Origin: Climacium dendroides
Lineage: Eukaryota; Streptophyta; Bryopsida; Hypnales; Climaciaceae
NCBI GenBank assembly: GCA_950106755.1
Contig: OX467087.1
Span: 11,970,047 to 12,034,046, forward strand
Reading direction: 5' to 3'
Length of the DNA stretch: 64,000 nt
Below the pieces are notes generated by a model. It was not told the DNA's origin. It searched no databases and saw only the letters and a list, made by a program, of their open reading frames with translations. A program made the position numbers and the translations under genes. This document shows, one piece after another, positions 21,191 to 33,254 of the stretch (the first letter of the stretch is position 1; every line of letters starts with the position of its first letter).

Positions 21191-23892
21191 AAAAAATCAA
21201 CTTATATAGATAACATGTGTTTTCACAAGTAAAAATATCAATGTTTTATCAATCAATTATATAAAGGCTAAACCTTGGTAGAGGTACGACAACTAAAGAT
21301 GTGTGAGGAGTAAAAAAAAAAAAATAATTTGAAATTTTTTCTCTCTATTGTAAGTGATGGGCTAGATTGGAACATTTTTGCCAAATGCTTGTAACTTAAA
21401 AATTAGTTTTAACATATATTCAAAATAATAATATTCTAAACTATTATTTTTCCTCCTAAATTTTTTTTTGGGAAAATAGTAATTTCAAGGAAAACATTGA
21501 CATCCATTTTAGAAGAAAATTACATTGAACTTGCCTTAATTATTTGATATTCTTGAAAAAAGCAATAAAATTAATTGGATTGTTTATGTTACATACATAA
21601 GCCTATTTTTATATTTTGCTTTCTTTTAATAATTCTTGTTAGTAATTGGAAAATTTAAATTTTTTTATAATATTGGATGTATTCTTCTTATGCATTCTAT
21701 TTATGATAGTAATTTTATTTTTTGAATTCCACTATTACTTAAAATTTGATCAAAATACTTTTACTAAATGAAAAATTCACCAATTACTTTGGATACTAAC
21801 TTGAATTTATATGTCAAGTAGAATAGACTTCTTAAAAATACCAAAAGTTTGTTGAAAAATGTAAAACCTAGCAAAAAATTGAATTTGAACTTAAATGCTT
21901 GACATTGTCAACTTTATCATTTGTTTGACTTTTTCATGCTCTCAAACACCTTTCTTCTAATATCAACTACTATGTACAAAATAATACTAGTCATTGCCAT
22001 TCCAGCTATACTCCAAAAGATCATAATATAGAAGATGGAAAAAATGATCTATATAGTCTAAATTTAAAAAAAATTGAGAATGTTTAAAAAAAATGCCAAT
22101 CCTATATGCTATTAGATATGAAGCCTTTGTTTTGCCATATGGATATTGCAAGAATATCTAATTGGTCTACAAATTTTATATTTATATTTTAGAATTGATA
22201 TTCATTTTAGAACATGTATATTGTTGCAATCTAATATGTGAAATATCTTCTAAATTGACCAATGTACATTCTTTCTATAATTTATGAATGAAAAAACTTA
22301 GTATACATATTTATTGCTAGCATTAGCAAATAGAAGTTTGGTAAAAATCTTCAAATTGTAATATTTAGTGAATAGAGTATAGAAGAAGTAGATATATGTT
22401 AGATGGATTTGGGATAACAATTTGTAGATTCATAGATTTGAATGCCTAATGTGAATAATAACCTCAACCATCACCATAATTGAGTTCAATTGAATAGTAT
22501 ATTTTATCTTTTTAAAACTCAATTTTTGGTCTTTTTCAAATTCTTTACCAAAAAAATTCAACATGTAACATCTTCTAAAATTTAGGATTTGTTGTATGTG
22601 CTAGCTTCTAAATTGCCATTCTACTAGTCATATAGCTCCTTTGAGTCTTTGTATGACTTAAATTTTATCTTAAATTTTTTAATAATTATTATATTTGATA
22701 AAAGTGCTGATTTTTAAATCTTTTTTTAAAAGTATTTCTTGTCTATTTGGTAAATTTTGTAAAAAAAAACATATCAATTGCAAATGTAGCAGAATAATTT
22801 CTAATTATAGTAGAATATTTTCCACTTCTATTGTAAAATTCAATTAATAGTATTCTCATGTAAATTTAATCAAAAATTCCTTCTGAATTATAAATTTTAA
22901 AAAACAAAAGAATGTGTCGTATGAGCACTATAAAATTTGCTATTAGTTTTTTGGTTTTCTAAAAACTAACTAATAAATTTTTAAGAGCTAAATATTTAGT
23001 GTGAAATGGAAATTAAACTTTCTAAGTTTTCAATCAAAATTGGAATCAATGAATTTAGATTTGAAAAAGAAAATTGTAGTGGTTTGAAATTGAAGATTCC
23101 AACACTAAAAAGATTATAGAATTTTAGAACTTAGACTATATAATCTTCTTTATGGCATTTCATTATAAATTTTTATTTTAAAGTTAAAATGCTAATTCTT
23201 AGTTGTAGTGATTTAAAAGATGTTAATCATATTTATTTTTGCAAGGCTATTTTTTGAAGGGAAACATACTTGTGATCTTTAAGCTACTGAATATTTTCAA
23301 AAACTTCCTTCCAATAATGTCAAAACTAATAAGAGAATCTTTGAACATTGAAATGAATAAAAAAGAAATTTCCATGTGTATAGAAGTTGTTGTAGGAGTT
23401 GTGTTGGTATACATTAATTGTTCAAAATCTACATGTTTGATCTTCAAGGGTTAAGTGCTTGGATTTATGTGAATGTTTGCCACCAAAATATAAATTTCAA
23501 GTATAAATGTGTTTAAAATTGTTCATTTGTAACATAATTTAGTCCCTAAAAAATCCATCATCAATTAATAGAAGTGGGATATAATTGTTTTTTAGAGCTT
23601 TTTGCAAGAACCACATGAAATAGATGAAATACATTCAATGATAAAAAAAAATTGTTTATTTTTCAGTGGTATGATAAGATTGGAGACTCAATTATTCATT
23701 ACTTTTGTCCATGGTTTCTATATCAGTTCGTATACAAATGTAAAGAAAGATAAATAAGTTAATTAAAACCTTATCTCTAGATTTTTGTTTAACCATAATT
23801 TATTTTGTCTAAAAAGTTCAAGATCCCCCTTCTTGTAGTCTTTTTGTAATGTTAATTTAATGAAAGTTATACTTTAAAGAGCACAAAAGATT
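21101..23892. other. AT-rich intergenic region, no gene seen
   Basis: Very AT-rich DNA with no recognisable exon, RNA gene or mobile element apart from the repeat remnant at its left edge. Overlapping frames at 23239-23454 on both strands are chance frames. Confidence 0.6.
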
Positions 23893-24475
23893 TTAACCCC
23901 TAAAGTTCAAAGGCCAATTTTTTGGTCAAAACCACTTAAAACTACCACTTTTGCTACATTCATCTACAAAATAAATTTTAAAAAATATTTTTTAGAATCT
24001 AACCATAGGATCCTGCTCTACACTTGTTTTAAATCAAGTGGTAAATTTTTTGTGATTTTTGACCATATAGATTGAAAGATATTAGCATTTAAAGTCAACA
24101 AAAGAAATTTCTTTCAAGAAGTTGCTATGATTGCCCACAAAACAAGAAGCTCCATATCTTTCACATCACCGATCCAAATGAAATGAATAAAAGCTTCCTA
24201 TTTAGAAAAATATAATCTACAAGAAAAAAAATATTAAAATTTTTACATCAATTTTTCGTGGATTTCTTTGTTGGCTGGTCTCCCTCATTTTGAGGTTATT
24301 GTAGCATAATTTTTGCTCCCAAGCACCAATTGAAATAAAAATGATATTCCCTAAAAGCTCATAAGTTTTTCTATCTTATGAGAAAGTTTAAAAAAGTTTC
24401 AATAAAAATTGAGATCATAGGAGTGTGCCCAAAATCCATTTTGTCCTCCGAAGGGACAATGGGACTTTAGGTTAA
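23893..24475. mobile_element. MITE of the TTAACCCCTAAAG family, copy B (583 bp)
   Basis: It starts TTAACCCCTAAAGTTC and ends GGGACTTTAGGTTAA. Internal landmarks are AGAATCTAACCATAGGATCC, CATATCTTTCACATCACC and TGTCCTCCGAAGGGACAAT. It is nearly the same length as 37682-38266, which carries the same landmarks in the opposite orientation. Confidence 0.8.
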
Positions 24476-24555
24476 TATCATAGATTCAACATCCAACATG
24501 TCAAATCTTATTGGTAAGATTGTTGTAGCAAATAATCTATACCCTAAAAATCTTT

Positions 24556-25608
24556 TTAATCCCTAAACATCCAAATTGTGTTTTGGGGCAGCTCACTATG
24601 AATGGAATTTTTATTTTTATTTTGAAATTTTCACACAACATGTGCCCAAGGAATAGCTTTAAGGCCCAACAATTTTCATAATTTTTGACTATATGGTAAA
24701 AATGTTATTGTATGATATGTAATTTTCATTGCTCGGCGGGCATCCTAGGCAACTAAAAGAACTTATTTTAAAATCACCTTTTTTAGAAATAAAAATTTCA
24801 AATTATTTTTTTAGATTTATATATACATGGAAGGCTTTGAATCATTCCATTTTGATTACTAAGGTAAAAGTTATGAGGAGTTTTAGTTTGTGGGTAGTTA
24901 TGAAATCTCTACTCTGAGATAAACTTTGAAGTCCTTCATTTAATTCAATTTTCAATATTTTTGAAAAAGAATAAAAATATTAGGTGTAGATTGTTTATTA
25001 CAACATTGCAACCATTGGAATTGTCATTTTTCAATTCCATAACTAAATTGTGTAGCTAACTTGCCTTGAAGAATGAATGCTTCAAAGCAAGTTAGCTACA
25101 TGCTCACACTTAGTGCTAAGAGTATTGTTATTGAGGGTCTTAGGAATGAATTTAGACCTACTTCTGGACCAGATTCATTACAAACATCACCTCTAATACC
25201 AAGTACAAACATACCCTTAGTATTTTGAATCATTCTCTATTTTGTTCTACTAACTATTTTTTCCCTATATGTTGTACAATTCCAAATCATCTAAATTTTT
25301 TCAAACATGTAGCTAACTTGCCTTGAAGAATGAATCCAAAGAAGCACCACCATTTTAGTTATAAATGTAACCTTGTGAAGTGCAACTATCCAGATTTTCA
25401 CAAGGGCAAAAAATAGATTTTTGTCACTTCAAATTCTATTATCTTGTAATCTACATGGTGAAAATTTCTGAAATTTCTGAATTTTTTTCCACATTTTCTC
25501 AAATTAAAGTACTATAAGATCTTGTGGTTACATACATCCAAATTTATTTTTTCTTCTAAAATTTGGTACTTGCACTAGAAATGGCAGTTTTGGAGCATCT
25601 CGGGTTAA
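24556..25608. mobile_element. Diverged, enlarged member of the TTAACCCCTAAAG family (about 1.05 kb)
   Basis: TTAATCCCTAAACATCC at the left and TCTCGGGTTAA at the right bracket family landmarks, such as GAATCATTCCATTTTGATTA and AAAGTTATGAGGAG in the middle. About 400 bp more than in copies B and C is explained partly by the foldback insertion at 25051-25336. The boundaries are less certain than for copies B and C. Confidence 0.45.
25051..25336. repeat. 21-bp-arm hairpin plus a downstream direct copy of one arm
   Basis: TGTAGCTAACTTGCCTTGAA at 25051 pairs with TTCAAAGCAAGTTAGCTACA ending at 25100 (21-bp arms, one mismatch, 8-base loop). The left arm and the following AGAATGAAT recur directly at 25309-25336. 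Such a layout fits a small foldback insertion with an unusually long flanking direct repeat, or a local rearrangement. Confidence 0.7.
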
Positions 25609-26234
25609 ATAAGTAGTGAAAACTGAGTTACAAAACAAATAAGTAGTACAATGCAATATTTTCTCAAGAAAATGCCTTCAATGCTACTACAAAACAATAC
25701 TTTTCAGAACTTCCACATCTCAAACCACAAATAGATGAATCAAAGCTTTCTACAATAGAATTCAGTCTCCTCCATTCCCCAATCACAAAATGGGGAAAGC
25801 TATTGTTTGAGTGTACTTTCTGCATAAAACTCAATCCCTATTTTATGATTGTGTAATGGCCTACACTCAATCGCAGAGCCATCAACACTAATGTACAGTA
25901 CATAGAATGTACACAACTAAATAATTTCTCACAAAACTTCAACACTATCATTTACTTAATGCCATGGCAAGTGCCAATGGAACACACTATTTTTGTATTA
26001 GTGCAGTGTTGGTAAGTTATGTCATTTTCAATATGCCTGGCCTGAACTAAATTAATACTATCCAAAAATTGACCAAAGCATTGATAAAATATCAAAATTC
26101 TCCAATGAAACCAGTTTGTCTCTCAAACTGGTATGCATGGTATAATGGCAAGAGAAAGAAACAGCTCCAAGCCTCCAAGCTCTTTGTAAGTTACTGTACA
26201 GTACAATCATGTGAATGTAAGAAAGATGACATAC

Positions 26235-26464
26235 CAGTACAACACTGGTTTGTCCACCCTCGAATTTAAGAAAATATCTTAATATAGAGCATCCTCCTTT
26301 GAACTCTTCATAACAAAGGTCTTTGATGCTTGAATTGCCAGCAGAGGAGAACAGCCTGTGCTTCTCCGCTTGAGCATCAGGTTCAAGAAATTTCCACTCC
26401 AAATCAAATTCAATCAGCTTCTGCCAAGCCTCTGGTAAGATTCTTGCATACACAATGAACACTC
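26235..26464 (-). other. Possible exon 3' of the NAC gene
   Basis: On the minus strand an acceptor (TTGTTTGCAG) before 26464 and a donor (GTACTG then GTATGT) after 26235 enclose 230 bases in one open frame, with protein-like text (ARILPEAWQKLIEFDLEWKF, then DAQAEKHRLFSS). The base composition is more genic than its surroundings. It might be a 3'-UTR exon of the NAC transcript or a remnant of another gene. No family is recognised and no start codon is evident. Confidence 0.3.
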
Positions 26465-27325
26465 CTGCAAACAACATGCTAGCTCTTCAGCCAAATACTT
26501 GAACAGTACAATACAGTGCAAGAGATGTGTGCAAATCATCAGAAAGGGGTGTACTTGACATTAAAGCTTCTAACGTAGAGAATCCACACAAGAAATATGA
26601 TAGAATGATACAAAACTCAGCGCAAAGGTACTCCACAAATAAAAACCAGAATCATATTATTATGCTACACAGAATTGGAACTGCTAAGATGTCACAAAAA
26701 CCCTCCTAAACCTCCTCAACAGATTCCGTTATCTTGAAACTCAGCACGAACCAAGATGGGAATCTCAAGTGGAAGGCTCGAGGATCCTAATCCATCTGGG
26801 ACCTAATCCCAACTACCTTACCATATACAACTCATCTAGCTTAATCACACTTAAGGACTCGCTGTACTAACAAGTAAAGAAACCAATAGTTCTGGCTAAA
26901 CGTCTATGGCCACTGCAGCTTGAATGGAAATGGGGTTGTCTACTGTCACGTACAACCTCCACCTTTGAAATTGCAATAGAAAATCTTACATCCAGAAAAA
27001 TAGATTTGGCTCTTGTACCCAAAGACCTCTCTATACATCTCCCCAAAATCTCTCCTACATAAGTTAAAATGCTTAAAACGACACAAATAGTATCCTCAAC
27101 CTTATATAATTTACAATGCTGAAGTTTTTACTCCAACTACAAGCAATCATGGGCTTTTCAGGGCGGCAGTAATGGCATCTGCCTCAACTCTCAAATGTGT
27201 GCACTACCAACCATATTATAGGTTGAATAGAGACCAAGTGGCAATCAAATGACCACTACTCTCTACATATATTTTCCCTAGATTGCAAACCGTACATCCC
27301 GCGTCCTACAGACGTGCACTAAAAT
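26465..27325. other. Region 3' of the NAC stop codon, no coding exon seen
   Basis: The composition stays gene-like below the NAC stop at 27326 and no conserved protein is visible, so it probably includes the NAC 3' UTR. I see no certain polyadenylation signal among the many AT-rich hexamers. Confidence 0.35.
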
Positions 27326-30102
27326 TTACAAAATCACTTTGAACATGGTCTGTGCCATTCTCCATGTGCCACGCAACAAGAAGAACCAAATGAGAGCTGA
27401 GACGACTCCCAACAAGAAAACAAAAACGAAACCACTCCGAGAACCCTTGGCCACCTTTCTTTGATGAGGCGGCCTCTTGAAGCTGCACTGCACACAGCTC
27501 TCTTGCTTGCAGTCTTCGCCGCAAGGCTTCACTGTTCCCGTCATCACCCCTTGGTGTAACTTTCCCCCTGCGTAGTTCATCACAGCTGCCTGCAAAGTCT
27601 TGGCGCCATTCTCAGAGCATGAGCAGGTGATAGTAAGCGCAGTCACTTGAGTATCCGAAGCTGTCACGTATGTGCTGCTGAAGCTAGGTAGCTCAGCAGC
27701 GGAAGCTGGAAGTATCGGCAGCAGTCTATTTAACCTCGACAACTTCCCCGAGGGTTTCTTTGGGTCTTCTGGAAGAGCTGCGGGGACAAAATCTGGTATC
27801 TGCCATTGATCAGCGGAAGCCTCAGCAGCCGCTGACGCAGAATTATACTCTGGTGGTAAAGATCCATCCAGAGACTGGAGCGCAGCAGGTTGGAGATCTT
27901 CTCCGCTTGATGAAGGCAGCGCACCTTCAAAATTCGGCCACTGGGACCAGAAATCTGCGTATATCGCAAAAAGACAATTTAATCCATATTCCACGTATAA
28001 TGTTTTTCACGAGTCAGTTATCAGTCCCCATCTTCTGCAATAACGACATGAGTCACAATTTCAACCCCTAGCAATCTGTCTACCAAACGTCCTGTCTAAA
28101 CCTAATTTCTATGGATCCCGACATATTTCTTATGTGAAACCATTACACTACGGACAGCGACGTATTACGGTCACACAGAACTATTCAAAGATTCGTTTCA
28201 AAACAAAAAAGGAGCTCCTGATAGAAAGAGTACAGAAACTCTACAACAACCAATAATTCAGAGAAGGTAATCTTAGCGAAAACCTAAGCCCAGTTAATAC
28301 CTTGATCAGATACTACACCAGCACCGTCCCGTCCCAAATCTAAATAATCTCTGTCAATGGACCATCCTCCAGAAGGTCTTTCCAGATCAACACTCGATGA
28401 TGCAAGTTCGGCAAACGCTGACAAATCCCGAGACGACGTACTGCTCTGGAGGACCCGAGGCTGCTGCTGCTGCTGCTGACTCACGGCAGGCTCGGTGCGG
28501 AAAAAACTCTCCGCCTGACTGATGAACGGCTGGGGACGCTGCAACAGAATTCGACGAGCAGCATCACCCTGAGATATCAGTTGTTGCATCGCCATTACAT
28601 TGTTACTTCGAGGAGGCCGCAACTGAATTTCAGAGCCCTCCTCGAACTCAGTCAAATCATTGATCTCCAAGTAATCATCCGTGCCTAAAGCTCCAGCAGG
28701 ACCTCCAAAATCGTGTGAATGGCTGCCGAAACCCAGGGCCTCGGGATATTCCAGATCCCCAGCGCTCAGCAAATCACCACCGAACATCAAGTTGTTGTCA
28801 ATGACTGTCTCCCTCCACGAGTCCTCCTGAGGAGCCGCCTGAACAGAATCCAAAATCTCCTGCATCATGGCACCATCGTCGTCTCCATTCCTGAATTCCT
28901 CCAGAAATTCAGGATAATCAGTGGGAAAATTCGCCCACTGATTGTCCGCAGGGTCAATGCTCGCCACCTCCTCAGCAATATATTCTCCTAGAACCTGAAC
29001 AATCGAAAGACAACTCAATTCAGAAAAGAACACCAGTTCCATCGTAAAAACACGAAATTCATAGGCACCAAACAAATCTGTACGATAAGCGCAGAGAACA
29101 ATGGCACCTAATGAATTTTCAAAATCTAAGAGAAACGTTCTTGAAATCATTCATCTTAAAACAACATGAAACTCGATGGTATCAACCCTATACATCACAC
29201 TAAACAAGTCCAATAGAGATTAACGTACAAGTCACAACCTATGAACCCGTAGGAAGGACCCCCAGCACCTACCGATCCCGGGACGAACGAAGCATCTGGT
29301 GTCGCAATTTCCGTCTCTGATCCAGGCTCGACCTTCACCTCCGCCTCTGCCGGCAACAACGGCTCGGCAGGAACCTCCTCGTCGTCAGCAGGGAGAGAAG
29401 GGCTCTCGGGCTCCTCAACGAATGGGGCTCCATACTGCTCCCCATTTTTCGGGCCCGCACCGCTCTTCTTGAAGATTTTCGCAAGCACGTAAGGCTCCTG
29501 ACGACTCGTTAAATTCTCGTACACCCTGTCCTCCATGCGGTACTCGTGCATGACCCAATCCGTGCGCTCCCCGCGAGGAGCTCGCCCTTTGTAGTACACG
29601 AGGGTCTTCTTCATGCCGCTGGACCTGTTCGATCGCACATTTCGATCCTTACCAGTCGACTTCCAGTAGCCAATTTCGGTCGCCCGGTTGGTCCGAGAGC
29701 CGTTCGGGTACTTCCTATCCCGGGCGCTGTAGAAGAACCACTCCTGGTCTCGGCTTCCAAGTAACGACTTATCTGAGAAAAGCAGAGCATGAAAATTAAT
29801 AAAACAAGAAACAGAAACCAAACCTTGGATGGAAATTCAAACTAACACAACCTATAGCGACTACAGAAACTACCAAATGCAAACTCATCACAAGCAAAAG
29901 CGACCAGAAACAGATTCAAACCAAGAGTACATTCGCACAACACCGTACCAGGCAAATCCCACGGCTCGCACTTGTACAAATCCACGACCGCAATCGGATT
30001 CATCTCAATAGGTCGGCCATTGATTTTTTCCTTCAAGTAATACGCAACCAGCTCCACATCCGTCGGATGGAACCGGAAACCAGGGGGCAATCTCTCCGCC
30101 AT
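27326..30102 (-). CDS. NTL: Membrane-anchored NAC transcription factor (NTL type)
   Basis: This is a NAC-domain DNA-binding factor held in a membrane by its C-terminus. Known members of the class (for example ANAC017) are released by proteolysis and move to the nucleus under stress. Four exons join in phase: 30102-29949, 29772-29273, 28994-28301 and 27954-27326 (with stop), giving 658 residues. All introns are GT-AG. The NAC domain covers residues 5-155: [25 protein letters not shown] joined to [16 protein letters not shown] across intron 1, [18 protein letters not shown], then DWVMHEYRM and [12 protein letters not shown]. The middle is acidic, with a Gln run in exon 3, as in an activation domain. 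Residues 624-643 ([19 protein letters not shown]) form one transmembrane helix with basic residues before it and a 15-residue tail, a tail-anchor layout. The first ATG of the conserved MAERLPPGF start was chosen; the frame upstream has no ATG before a stop. Confidence 0.93.
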
Positions 30103-30900
30103 AGCTTCTCGAAACCCTGGCAAACTCGAAACCCCGAAATGAAATGTAACGTACTCCTCCTACTTGTAGCTTCCTTCACAACCAAACCCCAAACGCTCGA
30201 TACTACCCCGTTCTCTAAGAGAACCCCACAAAAGCTCCTGAACCCACCGCTTCCGAACTGAACTTCGGAAGCTCAAACCCAAATGACGCACACTAGAATG
30301 GGGTTTTGGTACTACCAAAAACCCGCCGAAGCTCCCCACCGCACACGATCCCCCGCAGCTCTGGGGTTCGAGAACACGCCGCCCTTGTCACCGACAACTC
30401 AAAGTAGCACAACAGCAACCGGAAGAAGGAGAATGAAATGAGGTAAGCTTAGGAATGGCAGAAAGGACTCTCATGGGAGATCTCCTAGAAGCGCACTGCC
30501 CAAGCAAGAGCGCTCGCTCATCAGTCGAGCCCCACAACGAGAGGGAGAGGAGAGAGAGAGCGCGCGCACGAAGCAACCAAGGTGCAAAAAGAGCGCAATG
30601 AAGAGAGGCTGGTGGAGGCCTTGAAGAGGCAGACTTTCCTTGAGCGGGCAGGAGGGGTCTGCCCGGGTCGTGAGACTTGGGCAGCAAGGCATGAAGCTGG
30701 GGGCCAGCCTTCGCGTTGGTTCGGGAACGCGGTCGCTCCCCTTGACCCGCCAGCTTGCCGTGTTGGGACTATTCTTCGAGGCTGCTTCCTTGGCTCTGCA
30801 GACTGCAGACAGTCGCTCTCGGTTGAGGACCGGGTCATTCTGAGGGCGGATGCACGGCCGTCGGCTGAGGACCGAGGACGGATGCACGGACGGGTATCAA
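30103..30900 (-). promoter_or_regulatory. 5' leader and core promoter region of the NAC gene
   Basis: Upstream of the ATG the minus strand carries a pyrimidine tract (CGCGCTCTCTCTCTCTCC, around 30547-30567) of the sort found near transcription starts and in 5' leaders of plant genes. GC-rich DNA continues to about 30900 and then stops. Frames on both strands in this island overlap one another and have no recognisable content. I see no certain TATA box. Confidence 0.4.
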
Positions 30901-31026
30901 TCTAACTAAAGGTGACATTCCAGCAGCTGTTTATTACTTTTGGGGCATTCCAGAAACCGATGCATGCTTATGACGTGGCCAGGGAGGGCAGGATTGACCC
31001 TTCTTGCCCCTATGCCCCATCCAAAA

Positions 31027-31441
31027 GTAAATATAATAAATGCCCCCCCTGTTTTTTTGGCGGTGGAAAACTCTGAAATTTTTCAATTTCTGTTGAAATT
31101 CCAAATATGAATTCTGTTGCCCTTATCAAATTTGGAAATTTTGAATTCATATTTGGAATCAAGGTTGCAAATTAGGCATGAGAGGTGCGGAAGGTAAATT
31201 AATCATGTACAAAATAGGGGGGCTTTTTTTACGTGGACTTGGGGGGAAGGGATGAGCGAGGGTAAATATAAAAAATGTTCTCTTGTTTTTTTGGCAGTGG
31301 AAAACTCTGAAATTTTTCATTTTCTGTTGCACATGATAAAATTTGGAAATTTTGAATTCATATTTGGAATTAGAGGCTACAAATTAGGCATAAGAGGTGT
31401 GGAAGGTAAATTAATCATGTACAAAATAGGGGGTCTTTTTT
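31027..31441. repeat. Tandem duplication, 235-bp unit, second copy shortened
   Basis: GTAAATATAATAAATGCCCC at 31027 recurs as GTAAATATAAAAAATGTTCT at 31262. Both contain TTTTTTTGGC(G/A)GTGGAAAAC, a GAATTCATATTTGGAAT segment and GGTAAATTAATCATGTACAA. The second copy lacks about 45 bp around the CCAAATATGAATTC arm, which in the first copy pairs with the later GAATTCATATTTGG. Confidence 0.8.
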
Positions 31442-31599
31442 TTATGTGCACCCTTGGAATGACTTGGCGAGGGTGTCAGTTCACCCCGACCTATTTGGTG
31501 TTGCATAAATTTTGCATTTCTTCATTTCTTTTGGATAATTTGGGGCCTTTGATTGCAAATATAAACTCAAAATTTCCAAATTTTATCATAATTTTTAAA

Positions 31600-31637
31600 T
31601 ATAAAAAATTCAAAGTATTCAAAGTATTCAAAGTATA
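31600..31637. repeat. 10-bp tandem repeat
   Basis: AAAGTATTC is repeated about three times, followed by AAAGTATAAA. Confidence 0.7.
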
Positions 31638-31724
31638 AATGTGGGGCAATGAGGTGATTGATTCACCTTGGCTTCTATGACATTGACTCTTTCATTTTTT
31701 AATATAAGTTTTTAAATCTTAATT

Positions 31725-31850
31725 ATAACGCATCCACATTGCCCAATATGATTAGGGTTTGGTTAGAGTGGATAGAGCTTTACAATTGCACTCACATTAC
31801 ACAATGTGATTAGGGCTTAATTGGATGGGACAAAGCCTTGTGATCACACC
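31725..31850. repeat. Degenerate tandem duplication, about 75 bp
   Basis: CATCCACATTGCCCAATATG with GATTAGGGTTTGGTT is followed by CACTCACATTACACAATGTG with GATTAGGGCTTAATT. Both end in an AAAGC/AGAGCTT segment. Confidence 0.6.
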
Positions 31851-32556
31851 ATTCTTATCATAATAACTCCTACCGAGAAGGGGATTACTTGGCATTAACT
31901 TGTTGGGCAGGAAATTAACAATGAAAAGATTTCTTACTCACTGTAGCTATTTACTCAAAGGCTAGTGGTGTGACAACCATTCAAATACATAAATTTTCAA
32001 ATATGGCAAATGATATGGGGACTTTTCCCATATGTATTAGGTACAGTTTGTATATGTTGTTTTTTTATGAACAAAAAGATGAAGAAATTTGTGAGTAGTT
32101 AAGAAAATTACCAATGATCAAGAGGCACAAGAAATTTAAAAATGGAAAAAATATAATCAATGGTTATGAGGTATTTCTTGCATAATACCCTAATTATGTT
32201 ATATAGTTTGTCTGCAATTTCAAAGGGTAATTTCCTAATAGGGATTTACAAAGCTCTTTGCATCCATCGTTTTATATAAAACATGTCAAATGGGAATGAT
32301 ATTCCATTCAATCATTTGAAATTTTATAGAAAATTAGCAATTCAACCTATTACAAGAAGGTTGCTTGATTGTCTTAATTTCAAAATTGGATTAAACCTAT
32401 ATCTTTATAATTTTTATTTTAAATTTACAAAAAAATCCTTTGAAGACCTTTGTTTTTTGACTTGCTAATATTTGAGCTCGATGTCCAAACTTCTTAAAAT
32501 ATCATACTACTAAAATCATAACTCCCTTTGTAATATCACAAATGCTACCATTAATA

Positions 32557-33254
32557 CTAGGGGCTCGTGCTTGCTTTGCTATGCATTCATTGTATCACAT
32601 ATTAGTAAAATTTTGATATATTTGAATAAAATGCATAATAATGATTTCAATAAGCCTTTAAAATAATTATTTTGAATATTTTATACAAACATTTTCAACC
32701 ATGCATACATAGAAATCGTATTTTCACACAATGTGATATTACAGAAATAGAATAGCAGTTTGCAATTCCATTGCTTTTCTTGGCTTTATACTTCTTTTGC
32801 ATTTCTATAATTTTGTGCTTTTGTGAACTTTGAGCTTTTGATTTCAATTTTCTATTGCTACTACCAAATGATTTGAGAAATTTATTAGATTGAACCAATT
32901 TTGGATTTCACAACAATTAAATTGTTTACGAAGCTTTTGAGATCTACAAGTTTTTCCTTTAAATTCTTCTATTTGGGTTGCCATTGTTTGTAACAATTGA
33001 GTCAAATTTTTAATGCATTCTAATGTACGTGTATCTTTTACCATATTCATCATGCATGTATTTCATTCATCATTCATTAAATTTCTTTGGTTTATTTTAG
33101 TATATGCTTATTTATAAAAAAAACTATATGAAGATTTTAGTCATTTTTATCTAAAGATTTATTGAAATTCTTGCTTTGCATTCTATCTAATACATAAAAA
33201 ATTCTAATGAAATTCTAATGGTGAATGAGTAGCATAGCAAGCGCCAACCGCTAG
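32557..33254. mobile_element. Candidate non-autonomous TIR element (698 bp)
   Basis: CTAGGGGCTCGTGCTTGCTT and the inverted GCATAGCAAGCGCCAACCGC-TAG at the right share a CTAG...GCTTGC...TATGC core. GC-rich ends enclosing AT-rich DNA with no coding capacity fit a decayed TIR element. The inverted match needs gaps and no sure target duplication is seen. Confidence 0.35.

Noticed and set aside
30388..30905. Several overlapping frames on both strands
   Set aside because: They overlap each other in a GC-rich, pyrimidine-rich leader of the NAC gene; none has recognisable content.
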